A DNA stretch of 64,000 nt from an uncultured Saprospiraceae bacterium (GTDB lineage: Bacteria > Bacteroidota > Bacteroidia > Chitinophagales > Saprospiraceae), in NCBI GenBank assembly GCA_938015435.1, contig CALLPN010000016.1, positions 1-64,000 on the forward strand. The letters are read 5' to 3'. Below the pieces are notes generated by a model. That model searched no databases and was not told the DNA's origin. It saw only the letters and a list, made by a program, of their open reading frames with translations. Each line of letters begins with the position of its first letter. The first letter of the stretch is position 1. The position numbers were made by a program, and so were the translations under genes. Shown one piece after another: positions 9,861 to 19,569 of this stretch.

Positions 9861-10970
9861 TTACCATTCTAGTCCCACTTGAATTGCTACATGATCAGCC
9901 ACAGCCACATGCGTTTTCAATAATACACCGATATAAGGACTTACATCATAAAGTTTGTACGGTATATTATAAATGAAATTAAGCTTGGAATACGGTACTT
10001 TTTCAGATCGCTCGTATAAGATATCAAGATAATAGCCCATCTGATACCTAAAACTGATTTCACCGAATATACCTTCCACGGCGGCAAACACAGCTGTTGA
10101 AGTAGCTTTTCCCACTGCTACTTCTTCTGATTGGAAGTCTCGGATTGCAAATTCATAATCACCTAAAGCATAATCATAATCTATCCCCGCATGCCATTTA
10201 ATAAACGGATGAGCTTGGTAGTAGATTCCTAGCGTGTAATTTTTGATTGGATATTTGGGACCACCAGGAACAACATACTCTGCTACACCGTAGCTTATAT
10301 ATCCATTTAGTCCCCAGTGTTTTGTGATAGACTCTGGCGCCGCTGAATTATTTTCTGACATTTTCCGATTGGCTATAGTCGGTTTGACCCCTAGATGCAG
10401 ACCTATTACATTGATCCCACTATTTGGACTTGAGCTCAAGCCATTGGAATAATGGGTTAGACCTAATCCAATATCCAATGAAAAGTTTTTTACAATAGAT
10501 GTTTCGTATGATAATTTGAATTGGGTAGTATTGTTAAAATTAGATCCAATTGCATTATTTGTAGGATTAGTCAATGGATTGAATTCTCTTGTGAGATATG
10601 CAAAACCTGCGGCCATACGCAATAATATAGAAGATCGCTTTCCTCGATATATGTAAAAACCTACGCCTGGTGCCGCTGCAATTGCATAACCCAAGACCTC
10701 AGAATCACCAAAAACATTAAAGTGAATTGATTGTTCTAACCTAGGATAGCCCCAGTACTCATGCCATGATTTTGATCCATTGGTTTGAGTAACCTTTCCT
10801 AAATGAAAAATAGTACTAACAGGTGGCACATCGTATAATAGTCCTTCTCTATGCTTCACTACTTTTCCAAGCATTACTTCACCAAAGTATGTACTCGTGC
10901 TTTGGCTCCAAGAATTAGATGCTATCAATAACAATACTGCGGTCGATATATAAGATATTGATTTAAGCAT
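9861..10970 (-). CDS. PagL-like acyloxyacyl hydrolase (outer-membrane lipid A deacylase family)
   Basis: Signal peptide at residues 1-22 (LLLIASNSWSQ) followed by alternating amphipathic strands typical of a beta-barrel. The family motif is clear: LTHYSNGLSSSPNSGIN contains the His-x-Ser pair of the PagL active site. PagL removes an acyl chain from lipid A in the outer membrane. The residue aligned to the catalytic Glu of Pseudomonas PagL appears to be Asn here (SGIN), so activity is uncertain. At 369 aa it is about twice the size of PagL, with a second barrel-like half. Its start overlaps the end of hutH by 8 nt, suggesting translational coupling. Confidence 0.75.
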   Translation of the reverse strand: MLKSISYISTAVLLLIASNSWSQSTSTYFGEVMLGKVVKHREGLLYDVPPVSTIFHLGKVTQTNGSKSWHEYWGYPRLEQSIHFNVFGDSEVLGYAIAAAPGVGFYIYRGKRSSILLRMAAGFAYLTREFNPLTNPTNNAIGSNFNNTTQFKLSYETSIVKNFSLDIGLGLTHYSNGLSSSPNSGINVIGLHLGVKPTIANRKMSENNSAAPESITKHWGLNGYISYGVAEYVVPGGPKYPIKNYTLGIYYQAHPFIKWHAGIDYDYALGDYEFAIRDFQSEEVAVGKATSTAVFAAVEGIFGEISFRYQMGYYLDILYERSEKVPYSKLNFIYNIPYKLYDVSPYIGVLLKTHVAVADHVAIQVGLEW

Positions 10971-12459
10971 GCCACTGATCTACATATGATTCAGCACTGA
11001 CAATTAAATCTTTACAGTACATATCTGTTTTCATGAATGGCACTTTTAGTCGAAAGGATTCATGCATACTCTGTATCACAGATCCAGATAACTTACCTTC
11101 TCTAAAATCTTTCGCTTGAGCTGCAAGTATTAATTCGATTGAGATAAGCGACTTTAGGTTTTGTACGACTCTATAACATTTCGTGCCCGCATTAGCTGCC
11201 ATACTTACATGATCCTCTTGTCCATTACATGAAATGATACTGTCTACCGAAGCTGGCGTACATAGTTGCTTGTTTTGACTAGCAATAGATGCAGCAGTAT
11301 ATTGTAGTATCATCATGCCACTATTGAGCCCTGCATCATCGATAAGGAATGGTGGCAATTCTCTATTAGCGCCTAAAAAGACATAAGTCCTTCTTTCTGA
11401 AATACTTCCTAATTCTGAAAGTGCAATAGCCAGAAAATCCAATGCTAATGCAATGGGCTGAGCATGGAAATTACCGCCAGATAAGATTTTATCTTCCTTG
11501 TCAAAAATATTAGGATTATCCGTAACAGCATTAACCTCTCGCTCCACGATATTACTAGCATATGCAATAGCATCATAGCTAGCTCCATGCACCTGCGGTA
11601 CACAACGGAATGAGTAAGGATCTTGTACACTATATTTTCCTTGGCCTGCAAGTTGGGTATCTTCTAAAAGTCCTCTAATTTGTTCAGCTACATTAATCTG
11701 CCCTGTCTGATTTCTTACTCTATGAATATTAGCGTCCAATGGGTCCAAGGAACACATAAATGCATCCATAGACATCGCAGCAGTATGATTCGCTAATGAT
11801 AACAATCTATTAGCCTCTAGTACTCCATGTAGAGCATATGCTGTGCTAAACTGTGTTCCATTCAACAAAGCAAGACCTTCTTTGGGCCCCAATACAAATT
11901 GAGATTCACAAAGTCGATCTAAACCCTCTTGTGCCGAAATTCTCTCGCCACTATGATATACATATCCTTCACCTAACATCGTCGCTGCAAGATGTGCTAG
12001 AGGAGCCAAATCTCCTGATGCACCTAGAGACCCCATTTCAAAAAGCTCCGGAATCATATCCGCATTATACATCTTTATAAGTCTCTCCAATAACGATACT
12101 CTTACCCCAGAACAGCCTAATGACAAATTCTTAATCTTAAGTAACAGAACAATCTTAGCTATATGAAGTGGGATAGCTGGACCTGTTCCACATGAGTGAG
12201 ACAATACAAGGTTTCGCTGCAAATCTTCTAGCCCCTTCTGGGGAATAATCGTATCACAAAGTGATCCAAAACCAGTATTGATACCATAAATAGTCATATT
12301 GTCTTGCGATATCTTAGCTTCTAGATAATCTCTATTAACCTTTACACGATTTCTACATTCTTCATCAAGGGCAATTTGTTGGTTACTATTAATAATTTCT
12401 CCAATCTGAGCTAATGTTAGTGGCTCAAGAGTCAATATATGCTGCGAATTATGATTCAT
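10963..12459 (-). CDS. hutH: Histidine ammonia-lyase (HAL/PAL family)
   Basis: Converts histidine to urocanate and ammonia. The MIO prosthetic group would form from Ala147-Ser148-Gly149 in GSLGASGDLAPLAH. The selectivity pair Ser87-His88 (NLVLSHSCGTGP) matches histidine lyases rather than tyrosine or phenylalanine lyases. YGINTGFG and the 498-aa length are normal. No hutU, hutI or hutG lies nearby, so degradation beyond urocanate would need genes elsewhere. It overlaps the following PagL-like gene by 8 nt on the same strand. Confidence 0.92.
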   Translation of the reverse strand: MNHNSQHILTLEPLTLAQIGEIINSNQQIALDEECRNRVKVNRDYLEAKISQDNMTIYGINTGFGSLCDTIIPQKGLEDLQRNLVLSHSCGTGPAIPLHIAKIVLLLKIKNLSLGCSGVRVSLLERLIKMYNADMIPELFEMGSLGASGDLAPLAHLAATMLGEGYVYHSGERISAQEGLDRLCESQFVLGPKEGLALLNGTQFSTAYALHGVLEANRLLSLANHTAAMSMDAFMCSLDPLDANIHRVRNQTGQINVAEQIRGLLEDTQLAGQGKYSVQDPYSFRCVPQVHGASYDAIAYASNIVEREVNAVTDNPNIFDKEDKILSGGNFHAQPIALALDFLAIALSELGSISERRTYVFLGANRELPPFLIDDAGLNSGMMILQYTAASIASQNKQLCTPASVDSIISCNGQEDHVSMAANAGTKCYRVVQNLKSLISIELILAAQAKDFREGKLSGSVIQSMHESFRLKVPFMKTDMYCKDLIVSAESYVDQWHA

Positions 12460-12601
12460 TTACGACGATATTTTAAGAAAGGACCAAGTTCATTAAAAAA
12501 ATGGACTATTTGATATCCATTTGATAGTTGTATTGTTTATATAGCTAAATACATAAATGAAAAGTAAGGACCAACCTGCAACATTCTTTTTTTTGCACCA
12601 A

Positions 12602-12772
12602 CAGATTTATCATTGACGATTTGGATACAATACTGAAATCGTGACTATTTAGTTTTAGAGCAAGATCCAAAACCTCTTTTTTTATCGTAGTCAGATTTAT
12701 CATCAATGTTTCGGATACAAGACTAGAATCGTGATTATTTAGAATTCTACCAAGATCCAAAACCTCTTTTTT
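12602..12772. repeat. Two direct copies of a ~82-bp element at a 90-bp period
   Basis: Copy 1 is 12602-12683 and copy 2 is 12692-12773. Both begin CAGATTTATCAT and end with CAAGATCCAAAACCTCTTTTTT. About 13 mismatches over ~82 positions give ~84% identity by eye. A fainter match (AAGGACCAACC then a T-run, 12566-12594) sits one period upstream and may be a decayed third copy. A 71-codon minus-strand frame across the repeats is low-complexity and not convincing as a gene. The element lies between the divergent hutH and LolA-like genes. Confidence 0.8.
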
Positions 12773-12798
12773 AACAAGGGTTTAACCCTGAGAAATGA

Positions 12799-12806
12799 TA
12801 CTTTTG
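12799..12806 (+). promoter_or_regulatory. -7 box of a Bacteroidota-type promoter for the LolA-like gene
   Basis: TACTTTTG matches the TAnnTTTG -7 consensus and lies about 50 bp before the ATG at 12855. No clear TTTG -33 element was found at the expected distance, so only the -7 box is called. Confidence 0.45.
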
Positions 12807-12854
12807 CGATCCTATTAGGGTTATACTTATATCATTCATTTACAACGGAAGAAT

Positions 12855-13520
12855 ATGAAAAAATATATCACACTACTACTAAGCTTTGGATTAATCATGA
12901 GTACATATGCTCAGGTAAATGAAAAATCTGATCCTGAAGCCACTAAGATTCTCGACAAATTGAAGAAAAAGTATGACAGTTTCTTAAGTATGGAAGCTGA
13001 ATTTACATTAGAATTGAAACTTTCAGGACAAGATACAGAAATTCAAAATGGCAAAATCATTCAATCAGGTGATATGTATTATTTGAATCTTGACGATCAA
13101 GAAATATATAACAATGGGACCCATATTTGGGTCCATTTGAAGTCTAATAAAGAGGTACAATTAAGCGATGCTGACTTTGAAGACGAAGGCCAAATCATGT
13201 CTCCAAAAGACATCTTACGGATCTATGAGTCAAATGAATACATATATGCAATTACTGATGTGAGGACTGAAAAAGGCACTAAATTGACCGATATTGAGTT
13301 CAAACCGCTCGATAGAGACTCAGAATACATAAAAATGAGAATTAGCATTAGCAAAAAAGATAATATGATGAAAAATATTACCATATTTGCAAGAGATGGC
13401 TCTAGATACACTTTAAATCTAGGAGACATTGCGTCAAATAAAACATATGACGATAAGATATTTGCCTTTGATAAGGCTGCGTACCCGAAAGTGCACGTAG
13501 AAGATCTGAGACTTGATTAG
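12855..13520 (+). CDS. LolA-like outer-membrane lipoprotein carrier protein
   Basis: Periplasmic chaperone expected to ferry lipoproteins to the outer membrane. A cleavable signal peptide (residues 1-19, ending TYAQ) precedes ~200 residues with the LolA pattern: amphipathic helix KILDKLKKKYDSFLSMEAEF, then beta-strands with a GDMYYL-type turn, and IFAFDKAAYPKVHVEDLR at the C-terminus. At 221 aa it is the usual size. In related genomes this gene often lies next to ftsK, which is absent here. A strong terminator follows the stop. Confidence 0.85.
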   Translation: MKKYITLLLSFGLIMSTYAQVNEKSDPEATKILDKLKKKYDSFLSMEAEFTLELKLSGQDTEIQNGKIIQSGDMYYLNLDDQEIYNNGTHIWVHLKSNKEVQLSDADFEDEGQIMSPKDILRIYESNEYIYAITDVRTEKGTKLTDIEFKPLDRDSEYIKMRISISKKDNMMKNITIFARDGSRYTLNLGDIASNKTYDDKIFAFDKAAYPKVHVEDLRLD

Positions 13521-13553
13521 TTAGAACCTTATTATTCTCAGTTTACCAACCTT

Positions 13554-13589
13554 AGTGGTTTCTGACTCAATCAGGAACCACTTTTTTTT
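13554..13589 (+). terminator. Rho-independent terminator after the LolA-like gene
   Basis: A 12-bp stem (AGTGGTTTCTGA with TCAGGAACCACT, one mismatch) closes a 4-5 nt loop and is followed by eight T's. Confidence 0.9.
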
Positions 13590-13812
13590 GCCCTATATTT
13601 TCCTTTGCCCCAAGTTCGATATACTAAAAGTCATCTAGTACGACTTCGCTCTATTCATATTGAATCAATCATAACTACATCAATATTTTAATATTAAGTT
13701 AAACTGTCTGTTAATCATTCTTAATGAGCTTGACGATGCGTCTAACGTTGTACTACATTTAGCGAGGCCAACAAACTCACTAATTACATTCACTATTAAA
13801 AGGGATAAGTAT

Positions 13813-14349
13813 ATGAAGTCAATTATCAAATTATTATTCATCGCAATTATAGGGCTAATGAGCTCATGTAGCCCATCACTCAATTACTACACAGAAACTA
13901 TGCACAACGACTATAAATTGTCAAAAGCTGAGCTCCAGAGTGTACAATTTTATCTATCTAAAGACATCGTACTTTATCGTGATCTCGGTATCAATGAATC
14001 TAAGATCGCTGAGGGCAAGATAAAGATAATTGATGGCCGAAAAGTAGAAGAGATCATATTTCCTCGAGAAACTCCAGGAGTACTTATGTTTTCTCCCAAA
14101 CAAGATCGCTTTGCCATTTCATTCGAAGAGGGTGATGACAGTTTCTTGATGTTTGGTCCAAATAAGAAGGCAGGAGGTAAATTCGTTCTACTTGCCAAAG
14201 AGTGGGATCGTAGAGTAGGAAAAGTTACTTATAAAGGAAAAACATATAAAACTAATAGTCAAAGCGCCATGTCAGCATTGCTAGTCGATGTAGATAAAGC
14301 TCGTAAAGTCAGTCGTAAGACCAAGAAAGTTGGAGGAAGGAAAATATAG
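13813..14349 (+). CDS. Hypothetical lipoprotein
   Basis: The N-terminus is a lipoprotein signal with lipobox LMSSC (Cys19). The remaining ~160 residues have a helical first part (LSKAELQSVQFYLSKDIVLYR) and a mixed beta region, ending in a very basic tail (KARKVSRKTKKVGGRK). I do not recognise a named domain, though this layout is familiar among Bacteroidota conserved lipoproteins. It stands alone, about 290 bp after the LolA-like gene, and converges with pcm. Function unknown. Confidence 0.75.
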   Translation: MKSIIKLLFIAIIGLMSSCSPSLNYYTETMHNDYKLSKAELQSVQFYLSKDIVLYRDLGINESKIAEGKIKIIDGRKVEEIIFPRETPGVLMFSPKQDRFAISFEEGDDSFLMFGPNKKAGGKFVLLAKEWDRRVGKVTYKGKTYKTNSQSAMSALLVDVDKARKVSRKTKKVGGRKI

Positions 14350-14420
14350 CGTGACTAATAATAAGGCTAACATTATAATAAAAAATTGTAACATAACTGT
14401 TAGCACTAGCTTGGCAGAGA

Positions 14421-15113
14421 CTAGATACTTACTCTTTTTATAGGTCGAGATACTGAAGAAGATGGCTCTTCATTAGTCCCTTGAAGGAAGGGTACAAACT
14501 TGAAGATGCCTTTTTTTTCCGAAGAAAACTCTGATTCTGATTCTCTTGTAATTACAGTCATCATCTTATCATCGCCTTCTCCTATTGGTATCACCATATG
14601 ACCTCCTATCTTGAGTTGATATGGCAATGCCTTCGGTAAATAAGAAGCTCCACAAGTAACTATGATTTTATCAAATGGAGCAAATCTCGGTGCTCCTTGA
14701 TATCCATCTCCAAATAGGGTTCGTATGCGATCGTAACCTAATTTTATCAATAGTTTATTAGTGTTGTGATACAATTCGGCTTGCCTTTCTATGGTATATA
14801 GCTTGGCTCCCATTGAAGATATTACCGCTGCTTGATATCCTGACCCTGTTCCTATCTCAAGTACTTTATCCGATGATTTGATCTGCAACAAGTCCGTCTG
14901 AAATGCCACCGTATAAGGATGAGAAATAGTCTGTCCTGCAGCTATAGGAAAAGCTTCATTACGATATGCCCATTCTGCAAAGTCTTGTGACATAAAGTAA
15001 TGTCTAGGAATATCCATGAATGCATCCAAAATTCGCGAATCATCAATACCTCTCGACTGTAAATAATTTACAAGTCTTTGTCTTAACCCCCTGAGCTTAT
15101 GCGTATCTTTCAA
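14421..15113 (-). CDS. pcm: Protein-L-isoaspartate O-methyltransferase
   Basis: Repairs isoaspartyl damage in proteins by SAM-dependent methylation. The SAM-binding motif VLEIGTGSGYQAAV and the family segments YRNEAFPIAAGQTISHPYTVA and GDGYQGAPRFAPFDKIIVT are intact. Length of 230 aa is usual. It converges with the hypothetical lipoprotein gene and is divergent from the phosphohexomutase gene. Confidence 0.95.
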   Translation of the reverse strand: MKDTHKLRGLRQRLVNYLQSRGIDDSRILDAFMDIPRHYFMSQDFAEWAYRNEAFPIAAGQTISHPYTVAFQTDLLQIKSSDKVLEIGTGSGYQAAVISSMGAKLYTIERQAELYHNTNKLLIKLGYDRIRTLFGDGYQGAPRFAPFDKIIVTCGASYLPKALPYQLKIGGHMVIPIGEGDDKMMTVITRESESEFSSEKKGIFKFVPFLQGTNEEPSSSVSRPIKRVSI

Positions 15114-15252
15114 ATCATTGAATATTTGAGGTAAATATATTAAATAAATAACTAATGTGTATCATAAGCTATAAGAGACATTTATCTCTTGCGGTTCCAC
15201 ATTATCGTTATAATTACGTTTCTTTGTCCGATAGTAATAACAAATAAGCAAT

Positions 15253-16659
15253 ATGACACCTATTAAATTTGGAACTGACGGATGGAGAGCTATCATAGCT
15301 CAAGAATACACATTAGATAATCTTAGTAGAGTATCAGACGCTACTGCAAGATGGATGGTTTCCAAAGGAATGAAAAAAATAGTAATCGGCCATGATACCA
15401 GATTTGGAGGAAAGATGTTTGCTGATAGAGCCGCAGAAATTTGCCTTTCACATGGACTTACAGTATATCTGGGAGAAGACTTCGTTTCTACGCCTATGGT
15501 ATCATTGGGTATAGTTAAGCATGCTGCTGACCTCGGAATCGTAATCACAGCCAGTCACAATCCTCCTAGCTATAATGGATTCAAACTAAAATCGGCATAT
15601 GGTGGACCAACAATACCTAAGGATATAGCCGAAGTAGAATCATTTATACTAGATGTGATTCCTACTGCCTCAGCTAACTTAAGTAAAGCATTAGAGTCTG
15701 GAAAATTAATAATGACAGATCTAGAGTCTATATATATCGATCATATCAAATCTAATTTTGATCTTGATCTTATTCGTAACTCAGGCATCAAACTCGCATA
15801 TGACGCAATGTACGGAGCTGGACAAAACGTAATCAAACAACTATTTGATAATGCGGCGCTTTTACATTGCGAAAACAATCCATCCTTTTATGGCCAAGCA
15901 CCCGAACCTATCAGCCGAAATCTAACTAAGCTAAGTCAATATATCAAAGATCACTCAGAGATCAATGTAGGACTTGCAAATGACGGAGATGCTGATCGTG
16001 TAGGTATGTTTGATGCTAATGGAGATTTCGTGGACAGTCAACATTTATTACTATTGCTTCTTTACTACCTGAAGGAATATAAAAATGAGACCGGAAAAGT
16101 GGTTGTAACTTTCTCAGTAACAGAAAAAATGCAGAAACTCGCAGAGATCTATGGATTGGATTTTGAAGTCACCAAAATTGGATTTAAGTATATCGCTGAG
16201 ATTATGGTCAATGAAAAACTAATCGCTGGTGGAGAAGAATCTGGTGGATTAGCAGTTGCTGGACATATTCCTGAAAGAGATGGAATATGGATTGGATTAC
16301 TCATCATGGAATTCATGGCCAAAACTGGCAAATCGATGCAAGATCTCATACAAGAAGTCTACGCCAAAGTGGGTGCATTCAAGTTTGATAGAGACGATCT
16401 TCATATCGATAATGATAAAAAGTGGGCCATAATGGATCTATGTAAAGAAGATAAAATTAAATCTATCGGAGGTCGTGATGTTTTAAAAATAGAAAAAGTA
16501 GACGGATATAAATTTTTCGTAGCTGATGACACTTGGGTGATGATCAGACCAAGTGGCACTGAGCCGGTGCTGCGAGTATATGCCCAGGCTGGCGACTACG
16601 ATGGAGTAAGGAAAATGTTGGATGATACTCATGCTACCTTAGCTGAATTGGTAAAGTAA
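15253..16659 (+). CDS. Phosphoglucomutase/phosphomannomutase family protein
   Basis: Alpha-D-phosphohexomutase that interconverts sugar 1- and 6-phosphates. The catalytic phosphoserine is Ser101 in TASHNPPSYNGF. The metal loop NDGDADRVG, sugar-binding GGEESGG and phosphate-binding RPSGTEP are all present in order, giving the four domains over 468 aa. Whether glucose, mannose or glucosamine phosphate is the preferred substrate cannot be told. It stands alone between pcm and the M56 gene. Confidence 0.93.
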   Translation: MTPIKFGTDGWRAIIAQEYTLDNLSRVSDATARWMVSKGMKKIVIGHDTRFGGKMFADRAAEICLSHGLTVYLGEDFVSTPMVSLGIVKHAADLGIVITASHNPPSYNGFKLKSAYGGPTIPKDIAEVESFILDVIPTASANLSKALESGKLIMTDLESIYIDHIKSNFDLDLIRNSGIKLAYDAMYGAGQNVIKQLFDNAALLHCENNPSFYGQAPEPISRNLTKLSQYIKDHSEINVGLANDGDADRVGMFDANGDFVDSQHLLLLLLYYLKEYKNETGKVVVTFSVTEKMQKLAEIYGLDFEVTKIGFKYIAEIMVNEKLIAGGEESGGLAVAGHIPERDGIWIGLLIMEFMAKTGKSMQDLIQEVYAKVGAFKFDRDDLHIDNDKKWAIMDLCKEDKIKSIGGRDVLKIEKVDGYKFFVADDTWVMIRPSGTEPVLRVYAQAGDYDGVRKMLDDTHATLAELVK

Positions 16660-16714
16660 TTATGCTTATAAGAAACTAGAAAAGAGTTCTTCACACAAAA
16701 TAAGTAACAACCTA

Positions 16715-19267
16715 CTACTCTACATTAAACACAAATTGGTAAGGGTAATACTTAAACTCATCTTTATCACTAATGACAATATTGTCAAAGTAAATACTTA
16801 ATTCCCCATCCAATTCTTTAAAGGCTTGTCTACACATTAGTGATTTAATATTATTGGTTCTAATACGCGTTGGCTCTCGGCTTTCACTGATAATAACTAA
16901 ATCAAATCTTGCTACATCCAAGAATTTATCACCCGCTGACAATAATACATTTGATCGACTTGATCTCCTAAATTCCTTAACAGAAAAATTACCAATACCC
17001 GGCATAGAGACCATACGACCCCAATCCATCCTAATCATACGATCCGATAAAGTATAATGCTCATTAAGCCTTTCCATACGTTGAACTGATACTGTAAGAT
17101 CCATATCTGGATCTATTTTAAGAATCCCTCTTGGCAAAACTCTAGAATCATTAACTCTAGTTTTTGTTTTAAAATCGGGTACGTGCATTAACTCATACGA
17201 AGTGCTATGCCTATATGCTTTAACTATATTTTCATTACCTGTTGCAGTAGTATCAACCTTGACATATGTCTTATCATCTTCAACATTATAATAAATTTGA
17301 AAATCTGTATAAGTATCAGACGTAGCAGGTAGTTCCACTTTAAAAGGTGGCTGGTAAGCAGCATCTTCATCAACGATAGTCATCTTAAAATAAAAATAAT
17401 CACCATCTTCTACATTTAACGAATCTTCTACAATAATCGTAATCACATCTCCGTCCGTCACACTACCTAAGATATCTTTGATATAATCATCTCCCTTATC
17501 AAGCATTTCTTTAAAATCAAACTCTTCCTGAACACTTCTAAATTCCCTTCCATGATAAACAGAAGATATATTATAAGATCTTGCGCCCTCATTAGGTGAA
17601 TATTTCTTTTCTTCTGAATTCCAACTAATATTTGAACTTACAAACTCCGCCTTACGAATTGACATTGTAAGACTTGAATTTTCAGGAACCCTTGCATTCT
17701 CATCATTTACTGCCAATTGGAATTCATCATTTATATTGCTGATAAACTTCTTCTTTTCAATACTAAATTCTTCTTCCATATTACTAAAATGAACCCGATC
17801 AAACATCCTTGCATTTCCATGGGATCTCATCCAACCCAGATCATATCCTTTAATATTTAATTCTCCCCATACCGCTTTTATTTTCTTCATTTCATCTTGC
17901 ACTTCTTTACCCTTCTTATCATTGTTCAGATATTGGTGCACTGTAATCATGAAACCTCCATTCTTTTTACTATTTACAGAACCTATATTAGAAAAATAAA
18001 TATTGAATGGTGTATTGTGTTTAACTATTTCCTTTTTAATTTTTTGACTCAGCTTATCATAGTCACCAAGTGGAACTGAGATATTAGAAACCGTATCCGA
18101 ATTAGAAGTAATCTTAATATCGAATTCCATTGATTCATATACACCTTTGGTCTTGTAACTTGGTGTATTTTCTATAGATTCGTAGAGATCATAAAGTGAC
18201 ACATCTTCACTCAAATCATAATTCATAATACCATTTTCATCCTTAGAGCTTAAACCAAAAATATGCTTCCCCCATCTAAATTCCCATTCATAATTACGTT
18301 TACTATGGGTAAGATTCAATACTACAATTTCACTTACATCTTGAATGTCATTTTCAATAGTTACCAAGCTTGATTTTAGACCATAAGGTAGTTTATCAGC
18401 AAAATCAAATGAGTATAACGACATCATCACAAACGCCATAGGTATCACAAGAAGCGGCTTCAGCTTTCCAATTGAAGAAGTTGGATTTTTAGTAAGCATC
18501 AAAACACGATCTATCATAGATTTATGATTAGTTCTATTTTGATATGAATCAGCCTTAATATTTGTATTCATAAATTGATCTATATATTGCTTTCTATCTC
18601 CACCTACCTCTGCAATACACTCGTCTATAATATACTCATTTATTGCATAAAATCGATTGCGAAATAAGTAAATCAGAGGATTAATCCAATTCAAAACTAC
18701 TAGCATCTCCATTATTATCACATCGATACTGTGCCAAACTTTTAGTCCAGAGGAATTCTTTTTTATGATTGACTCACCAATTTCTTCGTCTACATCTTCA
18801 GTCCAAAACAAAAAACTAAATAATGAGGTATCTAAGAGTATCTTAGAATCATTCACTTGTAGATTTTTCTTCCTATTCTTTTTGACTTTATCCAACAACT
18901 GAAACAATGTATACAGAAACTTCAGTGCAGCGAGAAATACACCTATAGAGAATACCCCTTTTAATATATCACTGATAGTAATCGTATAAAACATATTACT
19001 AGAAAGACCTGACTCATATTGCTTCAAATCAGCGCGATACTGAATCAATGGTTCTATCTGATCTGATGCTTGCTGTACCGCTTCAATAGATTGAAAATCT
19101 ACAAAAGGCAATAACACGGAAATGAGAGCTGTAGATAGTAAATAATACTTATTAAAATGGTGAAACGTATCTTTTCGAAACAGTAAGAAATAGATCGTAT
19201 AGAAAGTGATAAGACAAAAACTTGACTCCAAAACATACTGCGGAACTGATGGTATTTGTATTATCAT
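16715..19267 (-). CDS. M56 (BlaR1-like) membrane protein with lost HExxH zinc site
   Basis: The N-terminal ~290 residues have the BlaR1/MecR1 topology: membrane segments near 10-30, 42-56, 93-125, 184-203 and 265-285. The region that should read H-E-x-x-H reads KNSSG at 170-174, while the flanking family pattern is kept: II before it, HSID at 179-182, NPLIYLF, and the distal EYIID (Glu211, Asp215). The zinc site is therefore destroyed and proteolysis is unlikely. A ~560-residue periplasmic region of unknown fold follows. No BlaI repressor is next to it. The frame is otherwise open over 850 aa, so this is a diverged gene, not a broken one. It may act as a sensor or scaffold (inference). Confidence 0.75.
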   Translation of the reverse strand: MIIQIPSVPQYVLESSFCLITFYTIYFLLFRKDTFHHFNKYYLLSTALISVLLPFVDFQSIEAVQQASDQIEPLIQYRADLKQYESGLSSNMFYTITISDILKGVFSIGVFLAALKFLYTLFQLLDKVKKNRKKNLQVNDSKILLDTSLFSFLFWTEDVDEEIGESIIKKNSSGLKVWHSIDVIIMEMLVVLNWINPLIYLFRNRFYAINEYIIDECIAEVGGDRKQYIDQFMNTNIKADSYQNRTNHKSMIDRVLMLTKNPTSSIGKLKPLLVIPMAFVMMSLYSFDFADKLPYGLKSSLVTIENDIQDVSEIVVLNLTHSKRNYEWEFRWGKHIFGLSSKDENGIMNYDLSEDVSLYDLYESIENTPSYKTKGVYESMEFDIKITSNSDTVSNISVPLGDYDKLSQKIKKEIVKHNTPFNIYFSNIGSVNSKKNGGFMITVHQYLNNDKKGKEVQDEMKKIKAVWGELNIKGYDLGWMRSHGNARMFDRVHFSNMEEEFSIEKKKFISNINDEFQLAVNDENARVPENSSLTMSIRKAEFVSSNISWNSEEKKYSPNEGARSYNISSVYHGREFRSVQEEFDFKEMLDKGDDYIKDILGSVTDGDVITIIVEDSLNVEDGDYFYFKMTIVDEDAAYQPPFKVELPATSDTYTDFQIYYNVEDDKTYVKVDTTATGNENIVKAYRHSTSYELMHVPDFKTKTRVNDSRVLPRGILKIDPDMDLTVSVQRMERLNEHYTLSDRMIRMDWGRMVSMPGIGNFSVKEFRRSSRSNVLLSAGDKFLDVARFDLVIISESREPTRIRTNNIKSLMCRQAFKELDGELSIYFDNIVISDKDEFKYYPYQFVFNVE

Positions 19268-19569
19268 TGATTTTTATTTATAGTTTTGTTAGGCATCTAC
19301 AACTCTACATTCACACTTTTACCTTTCGTCTAAAATAGGAAAGCAACTCCATGGTATCATTATGAATATGCTCAGTTAACAATTCCTTGATACTTATTGG
19401 GAAACCATTATTATAATAGAAAAGCCTGCCTTTCTCCTAATTAGCTCCTACATCTACCAAACTAACGAAATAGTGCCTTACTTATTTCTCGATGCTATCA
19501 GACCAATATACTAGATGAATCTTTCTTATTTTTGCGCTCTTATAATTTTTAAAGGAAAAGAAGAAAGAT

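Noticed and set aside
12545-12760. 71-codon minus-strand ORF in the hutH/LolA gap
   Set aside because: It spans the 90-bp duplicated element and its internal repeat simply reflects the DNA duplication.
19310-19440. 41-codon open stretch upstream of the M56 gene, considered as a BlaI remnant
   Set aside because: It has no start codon, a stop just before it, and no recognisable BlaI features.
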